Assembly: GCF_900168205.1 (NCBI RefSeq) | Contig: NZ_FUZE01000001.1 | Coordinates: forward strand, 434,001-498,000 | Reading direction: 5' to 3' | DNA length: 64,000 nucleotides | Source of the DNA: Chryseobacterium balustinum | GTDB lineage: Bacteria > Bacteroidota > Bacteroidia > Flavobacteriales > Weeksellaceae | In this document: positions 16,181-23,046 of the stretch, piece by piece | Layout: the number at the start of each line of letters is the position of its first letter | Position numbering within the stretch: the stretch's first letter is position 1 | Program-made: the position numbers and the translations under genes | Notes under the pieces: model-generated | What the model was told of the DNA's origin: nothing | Databases searched by the model: none | The model's input: only the letters and a program-made list of their open reading frames with translations

Positions 16181-17416
16181 TTAATATTGCATTTTCCTTA
16201 ATTTTGAGTTAGTACTTCCTACAATTAAGGCAATTAAGACGGTCATACTTCCACCAAAAACGACCGACCTTACCACACCTAAAAGTTTAGCCATCACTCC
16301 ACTTTCAAACTGTCCCATTTCATTACTCGACATAATAAAAATTGAGTTTACACTTAAAACTCTTCCTCTTATATGATCAGGTGTTTTTAGTTGTACAATC
16401 GTTCCGCGTATGACAACAGAAATACCGTCCAACATACCGCTCAAAACTAAAAACATAAAAGAAAGCCAATAATAATGTGACAATCCGAAACCGATGATGC
16501 ACACTCCGAAACCTGCTACAACAGCCAATAGAATTTTACCTTGGTTTTTTCTTAACGGAACCAATGATAATGTCGTAATAATAATCATCGAGCCAATATC
16601 TGAAGCAGCATTAAGTAATCCGAAACCTTCAGCTCCAGATTTTAAAATATCTGTAGCGAAAACAGGAATCATGGCAACCGCTCCTCCAAAAAGGACAGCA
16701 AACATATCTAAGCAAAGTGCTCCTAAAATTTCTTTAGTTTTAAAAATATAAGAGATTCCCTCACGCATACTTTCCAAAACCTTGATTTCATCTTTTTTAT
16801 GCTCAGAAAACTGCTTGTTCAACTGCCAGAAAAAAAGCGAGGCAACCAATAGAAGTGATACGATAACCAACAAAGTCCACTTAACGCCAAAAAATCCGAT
16901 AAGAAACCCTCCTGCAGCGTGACCGCAAACTGAAGAAATCAAAAATGTTGCCTGGTTTAAAGTAATGGCACTCGGAAGGTTGACTTTCTTTACAATTTTG
17001 GGAATCATCGACGGAACAATTGGTCCGATAAAAGCTCTTGCAATTCCGGTGAAGAATATTACACCATAAATAAAGTAAGTGATTTCGTGTCCTGTAAAAT
17101 GAAGCTGTACATCCAAAAATGCAGGAATCATCAATAAGCTGATTAGAAAAACATAAACATAATTACAAATCAAGAGCAGTCTTTTCTTTTCATTCATATC
17201 GATAACATGACCGGCATACAATGCACAACTTACTGCAGGAATTACTTCAGATAATCCGATAAGTCCGATGGAAAAAGGATCTTTTGTTAATTGATACACC
17301 CACCAACCGAGCAAAGTAGCAAGCATTCTGAAGGCTAAAACAATAAAAAATCTTCCGGTAAGAAGATTCCTGAATTCTACATTTTGCAATGTTTTGAGCG
17401 GCAATAATGAAATCAT
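16181..17416 (-). CDS. MFS transporter (EntS-like exporter family)
   Basis: A 411-residue polytopic inner-membrane protein with about 12 hydrophobic segments, a normal MFS length. The segment GLSEVIPAVSCALYAGHVID followed by NEKKRLL, and the later HIRGRVLSVNSIFIM, are typical of the EntS/MefA-like group of proton-driven exporters. Substrate cannot be told. It is monocistronic by layout: T9SS copy 4 has its own -7 box downstream, and the terminator hairpin of the lipoprotein gene lies just upstream, with its T-tract forming the TATTTTTG box of this gene. Confidence 0.85.
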   Translation of the reverse strand: MISLLPLKTLQNVEFRNLLTGRFFIVLAFRMLATLLGWWVYQLTKDPFSIGLIGLSEVIPAVSCALYAGHVIDMNEKKRLLLICNYVYVFLISLLMIPAFLDVQLHFTGHEITYFIYGVIFFTGIARAFIGPIVPSMIPKIVKKVNLPSAITLNQATFLISSVCGHAAGGFLIGFFGVKWTLLVIVSLLLVASLFFWQLNKQFSEHKKDEIKVLESMREGISYIFKTKEILGALCLDMFAVLFGGAVAMIPVFATDILKSGAEGFGLLNAASDIGSMIIITTLSLVPLRKNQGKILLAVVAGFGVCIIGFGLSHYYWLSFMFLVLSGMLDGISVVIRGTIVQLKTPDHIRGRVLSVNSIFIMSSNEMGQFESGVMAKLLGVVRSVVFGGSMTVLIALIVGSTNSKLRKMQY

Positions 17417-17420
17417 GCTA

Positions 17421-17428
17421 CAAAAATA
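17421..17428 (-). promoter_or_regulatory. Putative -7 box of the MFS gene (TATTTTTG), overlapping a terminator
   Basis: Minus-strand TATTTTTG ends 4 nt before the ATG at 17416. Its first two bases are the last bases of the terminator stem at 17427-17452, so the upstream gene's T-tract doubles as the -7 box. Confidence 0.45.
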
Positions 17429-17452
17429 GCCTTAAATATTCATTTAAGGCTA
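17427..17452 (-). terminator. Terminator of the 120-aa lipoprotein gene
   Basis: Perfect 10-bp stem TAGCCTTAAA / TTTAAGGCTA with a 6-nt loop, followed by TTTTTG on the minus strand. Confidence 0.75.
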
Positions 17453-17510
17453 TCAGTATTTTCGATTTTCAAATGATAAATAAAATACCTTTTGAAAGAT
17501 AATGTCTATT

Positions 17511-17873
17511 TTAGTCAGCTCTCAAAGAACCTACTACAATGGCAGCAGCAGCGGCTGCTCCAATTACAACAGCACCTCCTGCAACTCTTGCTCTTGATCT
17601 GTCTTTTACAGCAGCAACATTAGATTTAGGAATGATTACCTCTGTACTGTCTTTTTTTCCTGCGGTACCGATGATGTTGTCTCCATCGATATTGCGGAAT
17701 AAGAATTTTTGTTTTTTAGTTCCGTCTTTATGCGTAACGATGTAGATTTTACCTGCTTCAAGGTTAGAGTAATTGTTTTGTGCAATATCTTCACTGTACT
17801 TTGTTGTTGCACAAGATGAGATTACAAATAAAGACGTTAATAATGATGATTTTAAAAGTACAGATGCTTTCAT
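17511..17873 (-). CDS. Small lipoprotein with C-terminal glycine zipper (paralog 1)
   Basis: A 120-residue predicted lipoprotein. The signal peptide ends in a lipobox (FVISSC, Cys 21), followed by ATTKYSED. The middle has NYSNLEAGKIYIV, HKDGTKKQ and NIIGT. The last 30 residues are very rich in Gly and Ala (VAGGAVVIGAAAAAAIVVG), a glycine-zipper-like membrane segment. The gene at 18008 encodes the same architecture. No known family is recognised. Outer-membrane or envelope location is predicted. A TAAATTTG box lies at 17892-17899, 18 nt upstream of the ATG. Confidence 0.75.
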   Translation of the reverse strand: MKASVLLKSSLLTSLFVISSCATTKYSEDIAQNNYSNLEAGKIYIVTHKDGTKKQKFLFRNIDGDNIIGTAGKKDSTEVIIPKSNVAAVKDRSRARVAGGAVVIGAAAAAAIVVGSLRAD

Positions 17874-17891
17874 TATAATTTTTTAGTTTTC

Positions 17892-17899
17892 CAAATTTA
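17892..17899 (-). promoter_or_regulatory. Putative -7 box of glycine-zipper lipoprotein 1 (TAAATTTG)
   Basis: Minus-strand TAAATTTG ends 18 nt before the ATG at 17873. No -33 element recognised. Confidence 0.4.
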
Positions 17900-18007
17900 T
17901 AATTTTTTTTGAATATACGTTTTCATTAAAAAAGAAAATCTCATATTTTTTGTAATATTAAAGTAGAAAATGAATAAATTTTATATTTGAAAGATTATTT
18001 ATCTTAA

Positions 18008-18385
18008 TTAATTTAAACCACTTCCAAACGCTGCTGCAGTGTCGGCTAAATCATCTGTCGCTTTTGAGATTCCCACAATTATCACGGTCGCAGCGGCAAT
18101 ACCTCCGCTTGTTGCGATGACGGCAATTGCTGTTTTATCTTTTCTAATTTCTTTAATATCAGTCTTTGCAATAGAAATTCTTTCCTTTTTTCTGGTTCCG
18201 ATGATGCTGTCTTTTGCAATGGAGCTTATTGTCATGGGGATTTTACTGCCGTCAGCCTGATAAAAAGTATATTTATTCCCTGTTTTTATATTTTTGTAAT
18301 TGTCAGGATTTTCTTTTGCGCTGTATTTTACTGATGTGCATGATGCCATCGAGATGATTACTAAAAGGAATAAAATTTTTTTCAT
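18008..18385 (-). CDS. Small lipoprotein with C-terminal glycine zipper (paralog 2)
   Basis: A 125-residue predicted lipoprotein with a signal peptide and lipobox (ISMASC, Cys 16), then TSVKYSAKENPDNYKN. It shares with its neighbour at 17511 the series KYS, NY.N...G..Y, DG.K, IIGT and a basic stretch (EIRKDKTA) ahead of a Gly/Ala-rich hydrophobic segment, so the two are tandem paralogs. Function is unknown. It starts 11 bp after the GH3-family gene and has no promoter box of its own, so it is probably co-transcribed with that gene. Confidence 0.72.
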   Translation of the reverse strand: MKKILFLLVIISMASCTSVKYSAKENPDNYKNIKTGNKYTFYQADGSKIPMTISSIAKDSIIGTRKKERISIAKTDIKEIRKDKTAIAVIATSGGIAAATVIIVGISKATDDLADTAAAFGSGLN

Positions 18386-18396
18386 AGCATGTGATC

Positions 18397-19896
18397 TTAT
18401 TTTTTATAAATTTTCAATAAATCGGCTATTTTTCTGTCATTTGCCAATCTTGGAATTTTATTTTGACCTCCCAATTTCCCTTCAGATTTTGCATATTCCT
18501 GAAAAGCGTTTTTTTGAAGTTTAGAAATGTGAAGTTTTTGCAGAATATTTCCTGAAATCAGATCATCATAATAGGTGTTGCGTTTTCTCAGCTGATCATC
18601 GAGCTCATTTTTAAATACATCTAAATTTTCTGGTTCTTTTTCAAACTCAATAAACCATTCGTGATAAGGTAGTCCTTCTTCGGGATTTACTTCCGGAGCC
18701 AAATGGAATTCTGTAACCTGTGCGGGAAATTTTTCCACGGTCGCTTTTATAGCTTCTTCCACTTCAAAAGCAATCACGTGCTCACCAAAAGCTGATGTGA
18801 AATGTTTCGTTCTTCCGCTTACTAAAATTCTGTGCGGATTTTTATCAATAAAGCGTACAACATCGCCAATAGAATATGCCCACAAACCTGAATTGGTTGT
18901 CAAAATTAAAGCGTAATCTTTATTAAGCTCAATATCTTTTAAAGTTAATCTTTGAGCATTGGGTTTCCCGTATTGTTCTAAAGGAATGAATTCATAAAAA
19001 ATTCCGTGATTGGTTAAAAGCAACAATCCTTCTTTGGTATAGTCATCCTGAAATGCAAAGAAACCTTCCGAAGCCGGAAACGTCTGTACAATATCTACTT
19101 TTCCGCCTAAAAGTTCTTCCATTTTTTCGCGGTAAGGCTCGTAATTTACGCCGCCTGTAACGATGAGTTGAAGATTTGGGAAAAGCTGTTTTATTTTTTT
19201 ACCGTTTTTCTCAATGAGTTTTTCAAAATACATGATCAACCAAGGTGGAATTCCCGAAATCAACGTCATGTTTTCTTTTTCGGTTTCCTCAACGATTTTA
19301 TCAACCTTAGCTTCCCAGTCGTCAATTAGGTTGGTTTCCCAGCTTGGTAAGCGGTTTTTCTGAAGATAATTTGGGATGTGATGGGCTACAATTCCTGAAA
19401 GTCTGCCGGTTTTTACGCCAAAAACTTCTTCCAATTCCGGGCTTCCCTGCAGGAAAATCATTTTTCCAACTACGAAATCAGCATTGTTTTTCTTAGCAAT
19501 ATAATGGAAAAGCGCACTCTGAGCTCCTTTTACCTGAAAAGGCATTCCTTCTTTTGAAATCGGAATATATTTAGAACCAGAAGTTGTGCCAGAAGTTTTG
19601 GCAAAATATTCGGGAGTTTCTGTCCACAAAATATCTCTCTGTCCGCGTTTTACTTTTTCGATATAAGGCTTAAGGTCTTCATAATCTGCAACAGGAACTT
19701 TTCCCTGAAAATCTTTTACAGACTTGATGTTTTCAAAATCATATGTTCTTCCAAAAAGAGTTTTTTTAGCAGTGTCTACAAGAGATAACAATAATTCCTC
19801 CTGATTCTTCTCAGAATTTTTTTTAAATTCTTCTGCTTTTTGAACATGTTTTTTTGCCCAAATCAACGCTGCATTTTTCTTTAGAAAGTTTAACAT
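18397..19896 (-). CDS. GH3 family acyl-adenylate-forming protein
   Basis: A 499-residue protein of the GH3 (auxin-responsive promoter) family. In plants these enzymes adenylate acyl substrates such as jasmonate or indoleacetate and join them to amino acids. The nucleotide-binding loop KTSGTTSGSKYIP is visible near residue 110, and GEHVIAFEVEEAI and the HEWFIEFEKEP segment belong to the C-terminal cap. Length fits the bacterial members. The substrate in Bacteroidota is not known to me. A near-consensus promoter (TTTG, 17 bp, TAAATTTG) lies directly upstream and a small lipoprotein gene follows at 11 bp. Confidence 0.85.
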   Translation of the reverse strand: MLNFLKKNAALIWAKKHVQKAEEFKKNSEKNQEELLLSLVDTAKKTLFGRTYDFENIKSVKDFQGKVPVADYEDLKPYIEKVKRGQRDILWTETPEYFAKTSGTTSGSKYIPISKEGMPFQVKGAQSALFHYIAKKNNADFVVGKMIFLQGSPELEEVFGVKTGRLSGIVAHHIPNYLQKNRLPSWETNLIDDWEAKVDKIVEETEKENMTLISGIPPWLIMYFEKLIEKNGKKIKQLFPNLQLIVTGGVNYEPYREKMEELLGGKVDIVQTFPASEGFFAFQDDYTKEGLLLLTNHGIFYEFIPLEQYGKPNAQRLTLKDIELNKDYALILTTNSGLWAYSIGDVVRFIDKNPHRILVSGRTKHFTSAFGEHVIAFEVEEAIKATVEKFPAQVTEFHLAPEVNPEEGLPYHEWFIEFEKEPENLDVFKNELDDQLRKRNTYYDDLISGNILQKLHISKLQKNAFQEYAKSEGKLGGQNKIPRLANDRKIADLLKIYKK

Positions 19897-19910
19897 GGTT
19901 CAAATTTATA

Positions 19911-19929
19911 AATAAGTATAGAATTCAAA
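19911..19929 (-). promoter_or_regulatory. Promoter of the GH3-family gene (-7 and -33 elements; -7 box 19911-19918)
   Basis: On the minus strand a TTTG (19929-19926) and TAAATTTG (19918-19911) lie close together. Strict counting of the bases between them gives 7 bp on the plus-strand coordinates, which is too short for a true pair, so only the -7 box is trusted; it ends 14 nt before the ATG. Confidence 0.4.
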
Positions 19930-19955
19930 GAATATTTTATTTAAAAATAAAAAAA

Positions 19956-19974
19956 CCGATGATCTAGGCATCGG
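19956..19974 (-). terminator. Terminator of the 85-aa repeat protein gene
   Basis: CCGATG and CATCGG pair around a 7-nt loop, followed on the minus strand by TTTTTTTTATTT. Confidence 0.7.
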
Positions 19975-20016
19975 CTTATTGAAAATTTGATTATGAATAG
20001 CAGCTATCTGCCTTTT

Positions 20017-20274
20017 TTATTTGTTGACTTTATATCTTTTATCCGGAGTTCCGTCTTTTTTCAGTTTCTGATTTTCTTTGTAACGCTTATCTGGCGTACC
20101 GTCCTTTTTCATTTTTTGTGCTGGCTTTGCCGTTTTGGCTTCAGTCGCTTTTACAGGCTGTACAGCTTTTGTAGTCGTTGTTTTTACAGCTGTTTTGGTT
20201 GCAGGAGCAACTTGTTGTGCGGTTGCAAATCCTAATCCTAAGATGATGGACATCGCAGTAAGAATTTTTTTCAT
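20017..20274 (-). CDS. Small secreted lysine-rich protein with PDKRYK repeats
   Basis: An 85-residue protein. Residues 1-20 form a signal peptide ending ATAQ. The middle is low complexity and rich in Ala, Lys and Thr. The C-terminus carries two near-identical repeats, KKDGTPDKRYKENQK and KKDGTPDKRYKVNK. It is strongly basic after cleavage, so it may bind an acidic polymer such as DNA, LPS or polysaccharide in the periplasm or outside. No enzyme motif and no known family is recognised. It is followed by a hairpin terminator and appears to be monocistronic. Confidence 0.7.
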   Translation of the reverse strand: MKKILTAMSIILGLGFATAQQVAPATKTAVKTTTTKAVQPVKATEAKTAKPAQKMKKDGTPDKRYKENQKLKKDGTPDKRYKVNK

Positions 20275-20355
20275 GTCAGATTTATTGTTTTTTGTTTAAG
20301 TAAAGTTATATAAAATCTCAAAATGAAAATCAAATTTGAAAGTTTTAACTAAATT

Positions 20356-22206
20356 TTAATTTTTTACTATCATTTTAATACTGGCGAGATTGTGATTCTT
20401 GCTATCGTTCACTTGTACCATGTAAGTACCGCTTAGAAGTTTTTCTTTTAAAGAGATGTGTTGTGACTTGTTTTTTTCTAATATTTGAGAGTGCACCAAT
20501 TTTCCAGTCATGTCATACAGCTTAAGAGTGCAGATTTCTTTTTCCAATATATTGCCTTTTAATGAAAAATTACCATTATTGGGGTTGTTGTAAAGTGTCA
20601 GTTTTTCAGGTTTATTATTCTCAGATGTAGAAAGATTCTTAAGGTCAAATTTTGCCACAAAAGCAACATTCTTTTTTTGGCTGTTTGGGTCTATGATTTG
20701 TGGTTGCCAACTATTTGGAGTTGAATAACCCGTGGTAGCAAGTGTTTCTCCGTATAAATATAAAGATGAATTATTAACAGCGATGTTTATAGGAAGATTA
20801 TAGCCAAGACTTGAATCTCCATAATAAGAGGCCCAGATTCTTTGTCCGTTACTATTGAATTTTACAAAAAATTGATTGGTAGCCAAATTTGTATTTAATG
20901 TTGGTGATGATTTGTAGGTTTCTGGTGTTGCCAGATTATTTCCAAGTCCGTATGTCCAGCCCGTAATATAAATGTCATTTCCGTTTAAAGCGAGCGGTTG
21001 CATACAAGAGTAAGCCTGGTCTAAACCGGTACCCCCAAAATAAGTACTCCAGATGCGTTCTCCAGAATAATTAAATTTACTAAGAAATAAATCATAACTT
21101 CCAGCATTCGTTGCTTGGTGCGTTCCCGAAGTTCCGAAGTAGCCTTGTGTAATGGTATTAGATTGTGCATCTCCCATTACATAAACTCCGGTTTCGTTAA
21201 CGTCTATACTGTTGATTCTACTGGATCCGTCAGAATGCCCATAATAAGTGCCCCATAGTCTTGTGCCGTTTTCTGCATTGAATTTTTGAAGGTTAAAATT
21301 AGCAGGAGCCGTTTGGAATGCATTTGTAGATGAAATGTTGTATTGATTGCCTGTTGGTTCTTGTCCTCCTACAATATATAGTGAATTGTTATAATATTTT
21401 AAATTATAAATTTGGCTAGGGAAATAAGTGCCCCAGATTTTCTCACCATTGGAGTTTAATTTTACAATGTATCCATTAAAAATTTCAGTAGTTTGATTGT
21501 ATAAAAGTTGATAAGTGTCTTGAAATGTACCCGGAGTTGCAATATTTTGTTTAATATCACTGGAGCCTGCAAGATAAATATTTCCCGATTCGTCTTCAGC
21601 AATACTTATGTTAGTATGAAGATTATAAATATAAGTTTGATTACCTACAGGTAGATAAGTTGCCCAAAGCAAAGTGCCATTTGGGGAATGTTTGGCTAAA
21701 ACTGTACCTAATTGTGGGTGATTGGCATTTTGCAGCCAGGCATTTTGTGTCGGTGTAACGGGTAGATTAATTATTGTTGCAGCATACTCATAATAATGAT
21801 TGTTGTTATTATCAATGTATTTTAGTTTTTTCTTATAGCCGTCATTGTCTAGTAAATAATTGTAATATTCATAAGTTTGTACATTGCCAGAGGGGTTCAG
21901 TTTGGCAGCGACGGTATTGGTTGTATTCATTATCAATGGGTTTATTTTAAAACCCTGGCCGCCATTTCCAACCCTAAACTGATCATAATAAGAAGTGGGG
22001 TAGTTGTTGGGATATCCTCTTGCTGTACCAGTAAGATGAATGTTATTTTGGTTGTCAAATAGCATAGTCTTCGTAGCGCTTTCTGTCCATGATGTTACAT
22101 CTACGGGACCAATGTAAGTACCCCAGCTTCGTGAATATTCAAAGCTCTGAGCGTTAAATGAGATAAATGCAATGAGATTGAGAAAAGATAATAGAATTTT
22201 CGACAT
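20356..22206 (-). CDS. T9SS type A sorting domain protein with SBBP-like beta-propeller repeats
   Basis: A 616-residue exported protein with a signal peptide ending FNAQ (20). The body contains recurring blades of the form R(I/L)W.(T/S)Y(Y/F)G, for example RLWGTYYGHSDG, RIWSTYFGGTGLDQ and RIWASYYGDS, each preceded by L.KFN..G; this is the SBBP beta-propeller pattern. The last 75 residues (LTLYNNPNNGNFSL to LASIKMIVKN) form a type A T9SS C-terminal domain with the KLYDMTGK core. It should be secreted and possibly cell-surface anchored. Binding partner unknown. Confidence 0.85.
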   Translation of the reverse strand: MSKILLSFLNLIAFISFNAQSFEYSRSWGTYIGPVDVTSWTESATKTMLFDNQNNIHLTGTARGYPNNYPTSYYDQFRVGNGGQGFKINPLIMNTTNTVAAKLNPSGNVQTYEYYNYLLDNDGYKKKLKYIDNNNNHYYEYAATIINLPVTPTQNAWLQNANHPQLGTVLAKHSPNGTLLWATYLPVGNQTYIYNLHTNISIAEDESGNIYLAGSSDIKQNIATPGTFQDTYQLLYNQTTEIFNGYIVKLNSNGEKIWGTYFPSQIYNLKYYNNSLYIVGGQEPTGNQYNISSTNAFQTAPANFNLQKFNAENGTRLWGTYYGHSDGSSRINSIDVNETGVYVMGDAQSNTITQGYFGTSGTHQATNAGSYDLFLSKFNYSGERIWSTYFGGTGLDQAYSCMQPLALNGNDIYITGWTYGLGNNLATPETYKSSPTLNTNLATNQFFVKFNSNGQRIWASYYGDSSLGYNLPINIAVNNSSLYLYGETLATTGYSTPNSWQPQIIDPNSQKKNVAFVAKFDLKNLSTSENNKPEKLTLYNNPNNGNFSLKGNILEKEICTLKLYDMTGKLVHSQILEKNKSQHISLKEKLLSGTYMVQVNDSKNHNLASIKMIVKN

Positions 22207-22361
22207 ATTTGATGTTGTTTTGTGAGTTTAATTGTAAAAGTATAAAAAATATTGAATATTTCCCCGGTTATTGATGTGGTTTTGTTTGTGGTTTTTCTTT
22301 TTAGAATAAATTGTAGTTATGTTTTAAGGCATTTATTTTGAGAATATTATATTAAAATAAA

Positions 22362-22387
22362 GCCCGCCTCCAAATTTGGAAACGGGC
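22362..22387 (-). terminator. Terminator of the 129-aa lipoprotein gene
   Basis: GCCCGCCTCC and GGAAACGGGC pair over 10 positions (two G-T pairs in the minus-strand RNA) around AAATTT; the minus strand continues TTTATTTT. Confidence 0.75.
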
Positions 22388-22412
22388 AACATATGAATGA
22401 ATAGTTATAATA

Positions 22413-22802
22413 TTATCTTGTACAGTTGGCTCTCCAGGTTTTACCATCTGCAGTGTAAATCATCTTAAGTTCGTTGTTGTCAATTCTTACGTAAACAAGC
22501 GCATTAGAATTCACCATTACTAAAGTGTTATCACCTTGTTTTTGAAATTCTAATCCGTTAAGGTCAGGAATTCCGTTAGAGAATCTAAAGTTGTACTTCG
22601 TTCCGCTTGCGATTTTCGTAACGAAAACTTCGCCATTATCCGTTGCAATATCATTGTCGTTATCATTGTATGAAATGCTTCCTTTATAAGTTCCTGCGAA
22701 AAAATCATTGTCTGCCGGGTCATCATCATCTCGGCACGACGAAAGTGAAAAGGCAGTAAAAAGAAGCACAAAAACTCCTAGAATTTTGAATACATTTTTC
22801 AT
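22413..22802 (-). CDS. Small lipoprotein with acidic post-Cys signal
   Basis: A 129-residue lipoprotein. The signal peptide ends in lipobox SLSSC (Cys 23), directly followed by RDDDDPADND. Such an acidic stretch right after the lipidated Cys resembles the lipoprotein export signal that sends proteins to the outer face of the outer membrane in some Bacteroidota. The rest is beta-rich with TYKGSISYNDND and ends KTWRANCTR. Domain unknown; an extracellular lipocalin-like fold is possible but only a guess. It has its own terminator. Confidence 0.65.
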   Translation of the reverse strand: MKNVFKILGVFVLLFTAFSLSSCRDDDDPADNDFFAGTYKGSISYNDNDNDIATDNGEVFVTKIASGTKYNFRFSNGIPDLNGLEFQKQGDNTLVMVNSNALVYVRIDNNELKMIYTADGKTWRANCTR

Positions 22803-22974
22803 AATATTTTATTTTTTGGTTTATAAACTGAGAAGTTCCAAAGATTATGCCCTAAAGCTAATGCCTTAATTTTTTTAACTTATTTTAAAACATTTTGTAT
22901 TGATATTAAGAAATGGGTTCTTTTATGTTAAAATTTGATTGAATTGTTGAATTTTAAAAAATAAAAAAATAACG

Positions 22975-22982
22975 TATCTTTG
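22975..22982 (+). promoter_or_regulatory. Putative -7 box of mfd (TATCTTTG)
   Basis: TATCTTTG fits TAnnTTTG. A TTG at 22947-22949 is 25 bp upstream, slightly too far for a standard -33 element. The box predicts a 5' leader of roughly 60 nt that contains the hairpin at 22994-23018. Confidence 0.5.
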
Positions 22983-22993
22983 ATGAAATCAAA

Positions 22994-23018
22994 CGGTTTC
23001 GGAGCTCTCCCGAAATCG
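22994..23018 (+). promoter_or_regulatory. Leader hairpin upstream of mfd
   Basis: CGGTTTCGG and CCGAAATCG form a 9-bp stem with one G-T pair and a 7-nt loop, followed by ATTTTGTCGTTTT. It sits between the -7 box and the mfd ATG and could act as an attenuator or RNA-stability element. Confidence 0.45.
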
Positions 23019-23046
23019 ATTTTGTCGTTTTATACCTACATTATTT

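Noticed and set aside
19911..19929. Full TTTG - 17 bp - TAAATTTG promoter for the GH3 gene
   Set aside because: Counting the bases shows the TTTG and TAAATTTG are only 7 bp apart, so just the -7 box is kept.
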